Part shown: positions 31,596 through 40,170 of the stretch, one piece after another | How the letters are laid out: each line of letters begins with the position of its first letter | Position numbering within the stretch: the first letter of the stretch is position 1 | Assembly (NCBI RefSeq): GCF_001182895.1 | Contig: NZ_LFQR01000082.1 | Span: 1 to 63,162, forward strand | DNA: 63,162 nucleotides | Origin: Frateuria defendens | Lineage (GTDB): Bacteria; Pseudomonadota; Gammaproteobacteria; Xanthomonadales; Rhodanobacteraceae | Direction: 5' to 3' | Translations under genes and position numbers: made by a program | Notes under the pieces: generated by a model | The model's database searches: none | Told to the model about the DNA's origin: nothing | Seen by the model: the letters and a program-made list of their open reading frames with translations, nothing else

Positions 31596-32474
31596 ATGCA
31601 GATCGAGCAACTCAAAGCGATCATCGAGGCAGCCCTGCTGGCCGCCTCGCAGCCGCTCACCGTCGCGCAGCTGGGCGAGCTGTTCGTGGAGGAAGACGGG
31701 GTCGACCGGCAGCAGATCGCCCAGGCGCTGCAATCGCTCGCCGAGGACTGCGCCGGGCGCGGCGTCGAGCTGAAGGAGGTCGCCTCCGGCTTCCGCTACC
31801 AAGTGCGCCAGGGCATGCACCCGTGGGTGTCGCGCATGTGGACCGAGCGGCCGAGCCGCTACTCGCGCGCCCTGCTGGAAACGCTGGCGCTGATCGCCTA
31901 CCGCCAGCCGATCACCCGCCCGGAGATCGAGCAGATCCGCGGCGTGGTGGTGTCCTCCAACATCATCAAGACGATGGAGGAGCGCGAGTGGATCCGCGTG
32001 GTGGGCCACCGCGACGTACCCGGCCGGCCGGCGCTGTTCGGCACCACCCGCCTCTTCCTCGACTACTTCAACCTGAAGTCGCTGGACGAGCTGCCGCCGC
32101 TGTCGGAGATCCGCGACATGGAAGACCCGCAGCTGCGGCTGGACGAGGAGCCGGTGCCCGCCCGCGTGGCGCGCGACCTGCCGATCGACCCCGAGGCGGA
32201 AGCCGAAGCCGAGGCCGCCATCGACGTGGCCGCTGCGAGCACAACGGGCGACGACGAGGCCGCACCCGCCACCACCACGGAGGCCTTGACCACGGCCGCC
32301 GCCGAAGACACCGCCCCGCAAGCCGGGGCCGACGACGCCACGCCCGCCATCGCCGGCGAGGCGTCCGACCCATCACCGACCATCCACCCCACTGCCGACG
32401 AGGCAGCGACCCGTGCAGACGCCGCAGAAACCGGCGACGCCGACGAGCAGGACACCGAGGAGTACCGCGCATGA
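31596..32474 (+). CDS. scpB: SMC-Scp complex subunit ScpB
   Basis: ScpB is the dimeric winged-helix partner of ScpA in condensin. The 292-residue protein has two winged-helix domains: residues ~1-80 (LKAIIEAALLAASQPLTVAQ, GELFVEEDGVDRQQ) and ~85-165 (RYSRALLETLALIAYRQPIT, then RPEIEQIRGVVVSS). The last ~110 residues are an Ala/Thr/Asp/Glu-rich disordered tail, longer than in many ScpB proteins. The stop overlaps the rluB start by ATGA, linking chromosome organisation with ribosome modification in one transcript. Confidence 0.94.
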   Translation: MQIEQLKAIIEAALLAASQPLTVAQLGELFVEEDGVDRQQIAQALQSLAEDCAGRGVELKEVASGFRYQVRQGMHPWVSRMWTERPSRYSRALLETLALIAYRQPITRPEIEQIRGVVVSSNIIKTMEEREWIRVVGHRDVPGRPALFGTTRLFLDYFNLKSLDELPPLSEIRDMEDPQLRLDEEPVPARVARDLPIDPEAEAEAEAAIDVAAASTTGDDEAAPATTTEALTTAAAEDTAPQAGADDATPAIAGEASDPSPTIHPTADEAATRADAAETGDADEQDTEEYRA

Positions 32475-33856
32475 ATGCGCCACAGAAAGCCGTTTTGACC
32501 CTGAAGCGCGAACCGCGCACCGACAACACGCCGCCGCTGGAGGAGCGCCTGCACAAGGTGCTGGCCAACGCGGGCTTGGGCTCCCGCCGCATGCTGGAGC
32601 AGCGTATCCAGTCCGGCGAGGTCGAGCTCAACGGCACGCCCGCCGGCATCGGCGCCAGCGTGCACGCGGGCGACCGCGTCACCCTCGACGGCAAGCAGTT
32701 CGTGGTCGCCACCGACAGCCGCGACGAGGCCGAGGTGCTGCTCTACCACAAGCCCGATGGCGTGGTGACCACCCGCGAAGACCCCGAGGGCCGCCCCACC
32801 GTGTTCGAGCAGCTGCCGCGCCTGAAAGGCGCGCGCTGGGTCGCCGTGGGCCGCCTGGACATCAACACCACCGGCCTGCTGCTGCTCACCACCGACGGCG
32901 CGCTGGCCAACGCCCTGATGCACCCGAGCAGCGGGCTGGAGCGCGAGTACCTGTGCCGCGTGCACGGCGAAGTGCCGGACGAGGTGATCGAGAAGCTCAA
33001 GGCCGGCGTGGAACTGGACGACGGTCCCGCCCGCTTCGACGAGATCGCCATCATCAGCCGCGGCGGCAGCCACAGCTGGTTCCGCGTGGTGATCCGCGAA
33101 GGCCGCAACCGCGAGGTGCGCCGCCTGTGGGATTCGCAGGGCTTCCTGGTCAGCCGCCTGAAGCGCATCCGCTACGGCAACGTCGAACTGCCCCGCCTGC
33201 TGCGCCGTGGCGATTGCGAGACGCTGGGCGAGGAGTCGGTGAAGGAGCTGCGCCAGGTCGCCGGCCTCGGCGCGCCGCAGCCGGTGCTCACGCTGAGCCC
33301 GGTGCTGCACCAGCGCCGCGCCAGCCGCCACGTCACCGAATACCGCCCCGAGCGCGGCGCCGGCACGGCCTGGAGCGGCGCCTACCACGACGAGGCCCGC
33401 GAACTGCGCGCCTTCGACCGCATCCGCGAGGAACCGCCGCGCGGCCGCGCCAAGCAGCGCCGTCCCGGCAAGGAAGTGAACGGCAACGTGGCCCGCCCGG
33501 AACGCCCGGCCAAGCCCGGCGGCAACCGCAAGCGCGGTGGCGTGGCCCCTGGGCAGGAACTGCCCTCGGTGCGCAGCTGGTTCGCCGGCGAAAGCCGCGA
33601 AGGCGGCCGCGCCGGCGGCTATGCGCCCAACAGCGGCAATCGCGGCCGCGGCGGTGGCGGCGGTGGCCGTCCGGGCCAGGGCGGCCGGCCGCAAGGCCAG
33701 GGTCAAGGTGGACGCCCTCAGGGTCAGGGCGGTCGCCCGCAGGGCCAGGGCCGGCCACAGGGCGGACGTCCCCAGGGCAGCCGTCCGCAGGGCCAGGGCG
33801 GCAATCGTCCGCAGGGTGGCGGCGGCCGCGGCGGCAACCGCCGCGGCAACCGCTGA
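32471..33856 (+). CDS. rluB: 23S rRNA pseudouridine(2605) synthase RluB with long RGG/QGG tail
   Basis: RluB makes pseudouridine 2605 in 23S rRNA. An N-terminal S4 domain (RLHKVLANAGLGSRRMLEQR) precedes the RsuA-type catalytic domain, where VAVGRLDINTTGLLLLTTDG contains the catalytic Asp and REGRNREVRRLWDSQGF is the second family motif. The 461-residue protein is well above the ~290 of E. coli RluB; the extra ~150 residues are a basic tail that ends in repeats of GRPQGQGG and RGGNRRGNR, likely disordered and RNA-binding. The ATG overlaps the scpB stop (ATGA). RluE or RluF are less likely given the gene order. Confidence 0.93.
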   Translation: MNAPQKAVLTLKREPRTDNTPPLEERLHKVLANAGLGSRRMLEQRIQSGEVELNGTPAGIGASVHAGDRVTLDGKQFVVATDSRDEAEVLLYHKPDGVVTTREDPEGRPTVFEQLPRLKGARWVAVGRLDINTTGLLLLTTDGALANALMHPSSGLEREYLCRVHGEVPDEVIEKLKAGVELDDGPARFDEIAIISRGGSHSWFRVVIREGRNREVRRLWDSQGFLVSRLKRIRYGNVELPRLLRRGDCETLGEESVKELRQVAGLGAPQPVLTLSPVLHQRRASRHVTEYRPERGAGTAWSGAYHDEARELRAFDRIREEPPRGRAKQRRPGKEVNGNVARPERPAKPGGNRKRGGVAPGQELPSVRSWFAGESREGGRAGGYAPNSGNRGRGGGGGGRPGQGGRPQGQGQGGRPQGQGGRPQGQGRPQGGRPQGSRPQGQGGNRPQGGGGRGGNRRGNR

Positions 33857-33867
33857 ACCCACGCGCC

Positions 33868-34221
33868 ATGGGCAGGCCCCTGCGCATCTACCACAACCCG
33901 CGCTGCTCCAAGTCACGAGCGGCGCTGGCCCTGCTGGAAGAGCGCGACCTGCACCCGGAGATCGTCCACTACCTGGACACGCCGCCCAGCACCGCCGAAC
34001 TGCGCCAGCTGCTGGACCGGCTCGGCATGACGCCGCGCCAGCTGTTGCGCACCGGCGAGGCCGAGTACGCGGAACTGGGCCTGGCCGATCCCACGCTGGG
34101 CGATGAGGCGATCATCGCCGCGATGGCGGCGCATCCGCGCCTGATCGAGCGCCCGATCGTGGTGTCCGGCGACAAGGCCGCGCTCGGGCGGCCGCCGGAA
34201 GCCGTGCTCACGTTGCTTTAG
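33868..34221 (+). CDS. ArsC/Spx-family thioredoxin-fold reductase
   Basis: This 117-residue protein belongs to the ArsC/Spx family: RIYHNPRCSKSRAALALLEE carries the single catalytic Cys at the N-terminal CX3-type position, followed by VHYLDTPPSTAELRQLLDRL. RPIVVSGDKAALGRPPEAVL corresponds to the substrate-binding Arg region of glutaredoxin-dependent arsenate reductases (ArsC, YffB). It starts 12 bases after rluB and may be cotranscribed. No arsR or arsB is nearby, so real arsenate reduction is uncertain. Confidence 0.85.
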   Translation: MGRPLRIYHNPRCSKSRAALALLEERDLHPEIVHYLDTPPSTAELRQLLDRLGMTPRQLLRTGEAEYAELGLADPTLGDEAIIAAMAAHPRLIERPIVVSGDKAALGRPPEAVLTLL

Positions 34222-34241
34222 GAGCGGCGAGCAGAACCCTC

Positions 34242-34271
34242 GCGGCCGCGGCGCAAGCCGGGCGCGGCCGC
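34242..34271. terminator. GC-rich hairpin after the ArsC-like gene
   Basis: GCGGCCGCG and CGCGGCCGC form a perfect 9-bp stem around a 12-base loop, 20 bases after the stop. No T run follows. A second small hairpin (TGGAGC, GCTCCA near 34284-34299) follows it. Confidence 0.4.
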
Positions 34272-34325
34272 ACCGCCGCCAGTTGGAGCTGACGCTCCAG
34301 CCGGCGCTTCAACGCACGCTACTGG

Positions 34326-34345
34326 ATGCCGGTCTACGCCGGCAT
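34326..34345. repeat. REP-like hairpin ATGCCGG-N6-CCGGCAT
   Basis: This is a 7-bp inverted repeat with a 6-base centre in the gap between the ArsC-like gene and the convergent omega-amidase gene. It has the same arms and spacing as the hairpin inside the larger element at 39970-40076, so the two probably belong to one repeat family. Confidence 0.5.
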
Positions 34346-34434
34346 AACGGGTTCGTGTTGCGGGTGGTGGCTTGCTTGCGGCATCAGGCCCGATGCCCAT
34401 TCGCCACCACGACGGCGGCCCGACCCGTCTCGAC

Positions 34435-35238
34435 TCAATCCACCTCGACGGTGAACGTGTCGGCGTCCATCCAGGCCGGGAAGCGCTCGCGGTGGGCCAG
34501 CAGCGGGGCGGGGTCCAGCTGCACCGTGACCACCTGCTCCTGCGCGCCCAGCTCGACCAGCGGCTCGCCCACCGGGTCGATCACCGCGCTGTCGCCGGCG
34601 TAGGGCAAGTCGTTGCCGTCCACGCCCACGCGGTTCACGCCGACCACGTAGGCGAGGTTCTCGATCGCCCGCGCGCGCAGCAGGGTGCGCCACGGCTGCC
34701 GGCGCGGCGCCGGCCAGTTGGCGACGAACAGCGCCAGGTCGTAGTCCATGCCGCCCGCGGCGCTTTCCAGCCGGCGGTTGCGCAGCCACACCGGGAAGCG
34801 CAGGTCGTAGCAGACCTGCGGCAGGATGCGCCAGCCCTTCAGCTCCACGATCAGCCGCTCGCTGCCGCCGCCGTAGCGGGTGTGCTCGCCGGCCATGCGG
34901 AACAGGTGGCGCTTGTCGTACTGCGCGTAGCTGCCGTCCGGCCGCGCCCACAGCAGGCGGTTGTAGACGGTGCCGTGCTCGCGGATCGCCAGGCTGCCGG
35001 TGATCACTACGCCGGTTTCCGCAGCCAGCGCGCGCAGCCAGGCCACGCCCTCGCCGTCCATGCTGCCGGCGCTGGCGCCGGTGTCGTTGCTGAAGCCGGA
35101 GAGGAAGGTCTCCGGCAGCACGACCAGGTCGCTCCGCCCCGCCACGCCGCGCACCAGGGCGCCGTAGTAGTCGCGGTTGGCCGGCGCGTCGTGCCAGCGC
35201 GTGGCGCCCTGCACCAGCGAGACGTTCAGAGGCTGCAT
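34435..35238 (-). CDS. omega-amidase (carbon-nitrogen hydrolase, YafV/Nit2-like)
   Basis: Omega-amidases hydrolyse alpha-keto-glutaramate or -succinamate produced by glutamine/asparagine transaminases. The 267-residue nitrilase-fold protein shows the catalytic triad: Glu in VVLPETFLSGFS, Lys in YDKRHLFRMAGEH, Cys in LPQVCYDLRFPVWLRNR. It begins [17 protein letters not shown] 35238 was chosen for the family N-terminus. It overlaps the preceding aminotransferase gene by 13 bases, so they are cotranscribed. A glutamine-dependent aminotransferase plus an omega-amidase is the known pairing for recycling ketomethylthiobutyrate to methionine, which I infer here. The E. coli YafV homolog has this activity. 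Confidence 0.9.
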   Translation of the reverse strand: MQPLNVSLVQGATRWHDAPANRDYYGALVRGVAGRSDLVVLPETFLSGFSNDTGASAGSMDGEGVAWLRALAAETGVVITGSLAIREHGTVYNRLLWARPDGSYAQYDKRHLFRMAGEHTRYGGGSERLIVELKGWRILPQVCYDLRFPVWLRNRRLESAAGGMDYDLALFVANWPAPRRQPWRTLLRARAIENLAYVVGVNRVGVDGNDLPYAGDSAVIDPVGEPLVELGAQEQVVTVQLDPAPLLAHRERFPAWMDADTFTVEVD

Positions 35239-36371
35239 AGATGCTCCGCGGCGGCCTGCATGGTGGCGTCGCTCTTGGCGAAGCACAGCCGCACCAGGCG
35301 CGTGTCCAGCGCGGTCTCGTAGAACGGCGTCAGCGGGATCGCCGCCACGCCGCCCTCCTTCACCAGCCACTCGCAGAAGGCCACGTCGTCCTCGTCGCGG
35401 ATCGCCGAATAGTCGACCAGCTGGAAGTAGCCGCCCTGCACGTCGAGCAGCTTGAGGCGCGAAGGGGCGAGCAGCGCGCGGAAACTGTCGCGCTTGGCCT
35501 GGTAGAACGCCGGCAGCTCCAGGTAATGCTCCGGCGTGCTGGCGAGGAATTCGGCGAACGCCGCCTGCGCCGGGTGGAAGGTGCAGAAGGTCAGGTACTG
35601 GTGCACCTTGCGGAACTCCGCCGACAGCGCCGCCGGCGCCACCGCGTAGCCCACCTTCCAGCCGGTGCAGTGGTAGGTCTTGCCGAAGCTCGACACCACG
35701 ATGCTGCGCGCGGCCAGTTCCGCGTGGCGCAGCACGCTCTGGTGCGCGGCGCCGTCGTAGACGATGTGCTCGTACACCTCGTCGGAGAGCACCACGATGG
35801 GCGTGTCGCGCACGATCGCGGCCAGCTCGTCGAGGTCGGCCGCCGAGAGCACCGCGCCGGAGGGGTTGTGCGGGCTGTTGATCAGGATCATGCGTGTCTT
35901 CGGCGTGATCGCCTCGCGCACGCGCTGCCAGTCCACCGCGAAGCTCGGCGCCACCAGCGGGATGTGCACCGTGCGCGCGCCCTGCAGCTCGATCGCCGGC
36001 TCATAGCTGTCGTAGGCCGGGTCGAACACGATCACCTCCTCGCCCGCGCGTACCACCGCGGCGATCGCGGCGAACAGCGCCTCGGTGGCGCCGGAGGTCA
36101 CCGTGACCTCGGTGTCCGGGTTCACCGTGCGGCCGTACAGGCGCACGGTCTTGAGCGCGATCTGCTCGCGCAGCGGCGCGGTGCCGATGCCCGGCGCGTA
36201 CTGGTTGCGGCCCTCGGCCATCGCGCGGGCCAGCGCCTCGCGCAACGGCTCGGGCGGCTCGAAGTCGGGAAAGCCCTGCCCAAGGTTGACGGCCTTGTGC
36301 TCCACCGCCAGTTGGCTCATCACGCTGAAGATGGTGGTGCCCACCTTGGGCAGCTTGGTTTCGATGTTCAT
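35226..36371 (-). CDS. methionine/glutamine aminotransferase (YbdL-like, PLP)
   Basis: This class I/II PLP aminotransferase resembles E. coli YbdL, which prefers methionine and aromatic amino acids; in methionine salvage such enzymes transaminate KMTB. The 381-residue protein has [20 protein letters not shown] (family start), then [34 protein letters not shown] carries the PLP-ring Asp/Tyr and [18 protein letters not shown] the Schiff-base Lys. ATG 36371 fits the family start. A perfect 7-bp inverted repeat, GTTTGGA-AG-TCCAAAC, lies 12 bases before the start (36383-36398) and may be an operator. Cotranscribed with the omega-amidase gene. Function by homology and context. Confidence 0.9.
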   Translation of the reverse strand: MNIETKLPKVGTTIFSVMSQLAVEHKAVNLGQGFPDFEPPEPLREALARAMAEGRNQYAPGIGTAPLREQIALKTVRLYGRTVNPDTEVTVTSGATEALFAAIAAVVRAGEEVIVFDPAYDSYEPAIELQGARTVHIPLVAPSFAVDWQRVREAITPKTRMILINSPHNPSGAVLSAADLDELAAIVRDTPIVVLSDEVYEHIVYDGAAHQSVLRHAELAARSIVVSSFGKTYHCTGWKVGYAVAPAALSAEFRKVHQYLTFCTFHPAQAAFAEFLASTPEHYLELPAFYQAKRDSFRALLAPSRLKLLDVQGGYFQLVDYSAIRDEDDVAFCEWLVKEGGVAAIPLTPFYETALDTRLVRLCFAKSDATMQAAAEHLCSL

Positions 36372-36408
36372 TCGGCTCGGCGGTTTGGAAGTCCAAACGG
36401 CAAGACTA

Positions 36409-37404
36409 TCACGACAGGTATGGCTGGCCATGCGGGGCGGAGGGCCGGTCGGGCGGACGCTTGGAGCATTCCTCGTGGTTGCGGCGGGTGGCGTCGGGCA
36501 GCCGCTCGGCCAGGAAGTCCACCAGCGCGCGCACGCCGGGCAGCATGCCGCGGCGGCTGGGGTAGACGAAGTGCATGGTGCCATCCGGCGCGCTCCAGTC
36601 GGGCAGCACCACTTCCAGCTCGCCGCTGGTGATCAGCGGCGCGCAGACGAATTCGGGCAGCAGCGCCACGCCCATGCCGCGGCGCGCCGCCTCCAACAGG
36701 ATCACGAAGTCGCCGCTGATCAGCCGTGCGCCCATCTCCACCGAGGCGCGCTGGCCGTCGGCGTCGGACAGCTCCCACACCTGCGCGCCCTCGTGCTCCT
36801 GGATCGACAGCGCCGGCAGGCGCGCCAGCTCGGCCGGCGTCTGCGGCCGGCCCAGGCTGTTCAGCAGCGCGGGGCTCGCCACCGCCAGCACGCGCGACAT
36901 GCCGAAGGTGCGCATGACCAGGTTGGCGTCGGTGTCGAGCTTGGTGCGCACGCGGATGGCGATGTCCACGCCCTCGCCCACCACGTCCACCCGGCGGTTG
37001 CTGGCCTGCACGCGCACCTGCACCTTGGGGTACTGCGCGAGGAAATCCGGCAGCACGTCCGCCAGCACCGTCTGCACCAGCGAGATCGGGCAGCTGATCC
37101 GCACCACGCCGCGCGGCTCGACGCGCAACTCGTCCACCGCGTCCTGCGCCGCGCGCGCCTCTTCCAGCACCGCGCGGCAGTGGCCGTAGAAACGCTCGCC
37201 GACCTCGGTGACCACGAAGCGGCGCGTGGTCCGCTGCAGCAACCGCACGCCCAGGCGTTCCTCCAGCTGCGCGATGCGCTTGCTCAGGCGCGACTTGGGG
37301 ATGCCGAGCGCCCGGCCCGCGGCGGAGAAGCCGCCGTGCTCGACCACCGCGGCAAAGAAATACAGGTCGTTGAGATCCTGCAGGGCGCCTTCGAGTACGG
37401 CCAT
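36409..37404 (-). CDS. LysR-family transcriptional regulator
   Basis: This 331-residue LysR regulator has an N-terminal winged HTH ([40 protein letters not shown]) and a periplasmic-binding-type effector domain beginning [20 protein letters not shown]. The tail after about residue 300 is a short disordered segment. It is of the group usually found divergent from its target; the divergent neighbour is azoR, 118 bases away, so it probably controls azoR in response to quinones or electrophiles, by inference. The gap contains the 10-bp palindrome ATCGGCCGAT. Confidence 0.9.
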   Translation of the reverse strand: MAVLEGALQDLNDLYFFAAVVEHGGFSAAGRALGIPKSRLSKRIAQLEERLGVRLLQRTTRRFVVTEVGERFYGHCRAVLEEARAAQDAVDELRVEPRGVVRISCPISLVQTVLADVLPDFLAQYPKVQVRVQASNRRVDVVGEGVDIAIRVRTKLDTDANLVMRTFGMSRVLAVASPALLNSLGRPQTPAELARLPALSIQEHEGAQVWELSDADGQRASVEMGARLISGDFVILLEAARRGMGVALLPEFVCAPLITSGELEVVLPDWSAPDGTMHFVYPSRRGMLPGVRALVDFLAERLPDATRRNHEECSKRPPDRPSAPHGQPYLS

Positions 37405-37448
37405 GACTGTTTCCTTCGCGAAACGACACGTTCCATCCTAGCCGACTT

Positions 37449-37458
37449 ATCGGCCGAT
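37449..37458. promoter_or_regulatory. palindrome in the lysR-azoR gap, candidate operator
   Basis: ATCGGCCGAT is a perfect 10-bp palindrome centred in the 117-base gap between two divergent starts. CGACAC and GTGTCG repeats flank the area. LysR proteins often bind such dyads near their own promoter, but no footprint-sized site can be defined by eye. Confidence 0.4.
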
Positions 37459-37521
37459 TGTGTCGCTTTTATCGTGGCAACCGTCGCCGGCTGGTCCGGC
37501 TCGGCTCCCGGAGCACCTCCC

Positions 37522-38103
37522 ATGAAACTGCTGCATCTCGACTCCAGCGCGCTCGGCGCCCATTCCGTCTCGCGCCTCCTCAGCGCCGACATCGTCGCCC
37601 TCCTCAAGCGCACAAACCCCGACCTGGACGTGACCTATCGCGACCTCGCCGCACAGCCCCTGCCGCACTGGACGCCGGTCGCCGACGCCAGCGATCCGGG
37701 CGCGCTGCTGGGCGGCGAAGTGCTGGAAGAATTCCTCGCCGCCGACGTGATCGTGATCGGCGCGCCGATGTACAACTTCTCCATCTCCAGCCAGCTGAAG
37801 GCCTGGATCGACCGCGTGCTGGTGGCGGGCAAGACCTTCCAGTACGGCGCCAACGGCCCCGAGGGCCTGGCCGGCGGCAAGCGCGTGATCGTCGCCTCCA
37901 GCCGCGGCGGCGTGTACAGCAGCGGCCCGGCCGCCCCGATGGATTTCCAGGAGCCGTACCTGCGCGCCGCGCTGGGCTTCATCGGCATCACCGACATCGA
38001 GTACATCCGCGCCGAGGGCGTGGCGCTGGGCGAGGAGCAGAAGGCCCAGTCGATCGCCGCGGCGCGCGAAGCCATCGACGCCCTGGTGGCCGAGGCGGCC
38101 TGA
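37522..38103 (+). CDS. azoR: FMN-dependent NADH-azoreductase
   Basis: AzoR is a flavodoxin-fold quinone/azo reductase that uses NADH to make two-electron reductions, protecting against thiol-reactive quinones. The 193-residue protein begins [20 protein letters not shown] (FMN phosphate loop), continues [24 protein letters not shown], and has [14 protein letters not shown] near the FMN-ring site and [20 protein letters not shown]. Length is close to E. coli AzoR (201). It is divergent from the LysR gene and followed by a good intrinsic terminator, so it is probably a single-gene unit. Confidence 0.93.
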   Translation: MKLLHLDSSALGAHSVSRLLSADIVALLKRTNPDLDVTYRDLAAQPLPHWTPVADASDPGALLGGEVLEEFLAADVIVIGAPMYNFSISSQLKAWIDRVLVAGKTFQYGANGPEGLAGGKRVIVASSRGGVYSSGPAAPMDFQEPYLRAALGFIGITDIEYIRAEGVALGEEQKAQSIAAAREAIDALVAEAA

Positions 38104-38146
38104 CCTTCACCGCAACCCCCGATCGCTTCCCCGCATCGATCCCCTT

Positions 38147-38181
38147 CGCCCCGCTCTTCCCCAGGAGCGGGGCGTTTTCTT
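38147..38181 (+). terminator. azoR terminator
   Basis: CGCCCCGCTC and GAGCGGGGCG form a 10-bp perfect stem around an 8-base loop, followed by TTTTCTT. It starts 43 bases after the azoR stop. Confidence 0.85.
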
Positions 38182-38251
38182 GCGCGGCACGATGGAAAAA
38201 TCCGCCGCCGGCCGACACACTGCGTGCCCGTGCCGCCACCGGAATCCACGC

Positions 38252-39913
38252 ATGAACCGCCCGCTGCGTTTCTCCCTGCTCGCCCTGCTGGCGATGGCGC
38301 CGGCGCTCCACGCGGCCGACCTGCTGGTGCGCCACGTCAACGGCTACACGCTGGACGGCCAGGGCACGCTGCAGCGCTTCGACGCGCTGCTGGTGGACCA
38401 GGGCAAGGTGGTCGCCACCGGCCGCGGCGCCGACCTCGCCAAACACGCCGGCAAGACCCGGGTGGTGGACGGCCAGGGCCGCACCCTGCTGCCGGGCCTG
38501 ATCGACGCCCACGGCCACGTGATCGACCTGGGCTACGTGCGCAACCAGGTCGATCTCTCCGGCACCGGCTCCCTCGACGCGGTGCTGGCGAAGGTGAAGG
38601 CCTACGCGGCCGGCCATCCGGATCGACCGTGGATCCTCGGCGGCGGCTGGAACCAGGCCGGCTGGACGCCCGCTCGCTTCCCCACCGCGAAAGACCTCGA
38701 CGCCGTGGTCGCCGACCGGCCGGTGTGGCTGAACCGCGTGGACTACCACGCGGCCTGGGCCAACACCACCGCGATGCGTGCGGCCGGCATCACCCGCGAC
38801 ACCCGCGACCCGCCGGGCGGGCGCATCGAGCGCGACGCCCAGGGCAACCCCACCGGCGTGTTCGTGGACGCCGCCACCGCCCTGGTCGCCCGCAAGATCC
38901 CGCCGCCGACCGCCAAGGACATGGCCACCGCACTCGACACCGCGCAAGCCGAACTGGCGAGCGTAGGCCTGACCGGCGTGGACGACGCCGGCATCGACCT
39001 CGCCACCTACCGCCTGTACCGGCAGTACGCCGACCAGCACAAGCTCACCGCGCGCGTCTACGCCATGATCCACGGCACCGACGCGGACTTCGACGCGATC
39101 AGCGCCGAGGGCAAGCTGGCCGGCTACGGCGGCGGCTTCCTCACCGTGCGTGCGGTGAAGCTGTTCGCCGACGGCGCACTGGGCAGCCGCGGCGCGGCCA
39201 TGCTCGCCCCCTACACCGACGACCCGCGCAACAGCGGCCTGCTGTTCCTCACCCCCGCGCAGATGACCGCGGCGATCGGCAAGGCGCTCGGCAAGGGCTA
39301 CCAGGTGGGCGTGCACGCCATCGGCGACCGCGCCAACCGCGAGGTGCTGGACAGCTTCGCCGCGGCCTACGCGCAGCACGGCGGGCAGAACCTGCGCAAC
39401 CGCATCGAGCACGCCCAGGTGGTGGCGCCCGGGGACATCCAGCGCTTCGCCGCGCTGCACCTGATCGCCTCGATGCAGCCCACCCACGCCACCTCCGACA
39501 TGAACATGGCCGAGGCGCGCATCGGGCCGGAGCGGCTCAAGGGCGCCTACGCCTGGCACAGCTTCCTCAAGCTGGGCACGATGATCGCCGGCGGCTCGGA
39601 CTTCCCGGTGGAATCGCCCAATCCGTTCTACGGCCTGTACTCGGCGGTGACCCGCCAGGACCACGCCGGCCAGCCGCCCGGTGGCTGGCACGCGGAACAG
39701 GCGATGACCCTGCCCGAAGCCTTCCGCGCCTTCACGCTCGACGCCGCCTACGCCTCGCACGCCGAGCGCACGCAGGGCACGCTGGAGCCGGGCAAGTGGG
39801 CCGACTTCATCCTGGTCGACCGCGACATCTTCGCAGGCCCGCCGGCGGACCTGTGGAAGACCAGGGTGCTGGAGACCTGGGTGGGCGGCCGGCAGGTCTA
39901 TCGCGCGCAGTAG
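38252..39913 (+). CDS. exported amidohydrolase (YtcJ-like, amidohydrolase 3 family)
   Basis: This 553-residue metal-dependent hydrolase has a signal peptide, MNRPLRFSLLALLAMAPALH, cut around AxA before ADLLV, so it acts in the periplasm. The catalytic barrel shows LLPGLIDAHGHVIDLG (metal HxH), AVKLFADGALGSRGAAML (bridging Lys), GVHAIGDRA (His), NRIEHAQVV (His) and IAGGSDFPVE (Asp). The end, LEPGKWADFILVDRDIF, belongs to the flanking beta domain. The true substrate (cyclic amide, imide or N-acyl compound) is unknown. ATG 38252 is supported by the signal peptide. It seems to be a single-gene unit. Confidence 0.88.
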   Translation: MNRPLRFSLLALLAMAPALHAADLLVRHVNGYTLDGQGTLQRFDALLVDQGKVVATGRGADLAKHAGKTRVVDGQGRTLLPGLIDAHGHVIDLGYVRNQVDLSGTGSLDAVLAKVKAYAAGHPDRPWILGGGWNQAGWTPARFPTAKDLDAVVADRPVWLNRVDYHAAWANTTAMRAAGITRDTRDPPGGRIERDAQGNPTGVFVDAATALVARKIPPPTAKDMATALDTAQAELASVGLTGVDDAGIDLATYRLYRQYADQHKLTARVYAMIHGTDADFDAISAEGKLAGYGGGFLTVRAVKLFADGALGSRGAAMLAPYTDDPRNSGLLFLTPAQMTAAIGKALGKGYQVGVHAIGDRANREVLDSFAAAYAQHGGQNLRNRIEHAQVVAPGDIQRFAALHLIASMQPTHATSDMNMAEARIGPERLKGAYAWHSFLKLGTMIAGGSDFPVESPNPFYGLYSAVTRQDHAGQPPGGWHAEQAMTLPEAFRAFTLDAAYASHAERTQGTLEPGKWADFILVDRDIFAGPPADLWKTRVLETWVGGRQVYRAQ

Positions 39914-39969
39914 GCCAGGCGCCGCCGAGCCGCGGGCGGCGTGCCGCAGACCGGCCGGCGCGCCAATGC

Positions 39970-40076
39970 GCCGTCATGCCGGCGAAGGCCGGCATCGCGT
40001 GGCGTCGAGGCGCCGGGTGGCAGTGCCCGCCCCGGCTTCAGAGCGGCGCCGTTCTTGCCACGTCCGGCATGACGGC
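39970..40076. repeat. REP/MITE-like palindromic element
   Basis: This ~107-base element has GCCGTCATGCCGG at one end and its exact inverse CCGGCATGACGGC at the other, with an inner hairpin ATGCCGG-N6-CCGGCAT. It lies in the 257-base gap after the amidohydrolase gene. The layout suits a REP doublet or a miniature inverted-repeat element. The rest of the gap (39914-39969, 40077-40170) shows nothing recognisable. Confidence 0.6.
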
Positions 40077-40170
40077 CATTCGAGGGCGGGCGCGTCCGGG
40101 CTGCGCCGCCTTCGTGTGCCACGCCGTATCGAGCCTCCGCAGCACGCCGCATCGTGCGGCCACCTCCGGC

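Noticed and set aside
33650-33856. Repetitive DNA at the end of rluB, considered as an inserted repeat
   Set aside because: It stays in frame and encodes a Gly/Gln/Arg-rich tail typical of RluB in this group, so it is part of the gene.
37988-39760. Long antisense frame opposite the amidohydrolase gene
   Set aside because: His/Gly/Val-rich complement frame with no domain; the plus-strand gene has a signal peptide and all metal-site motifs.
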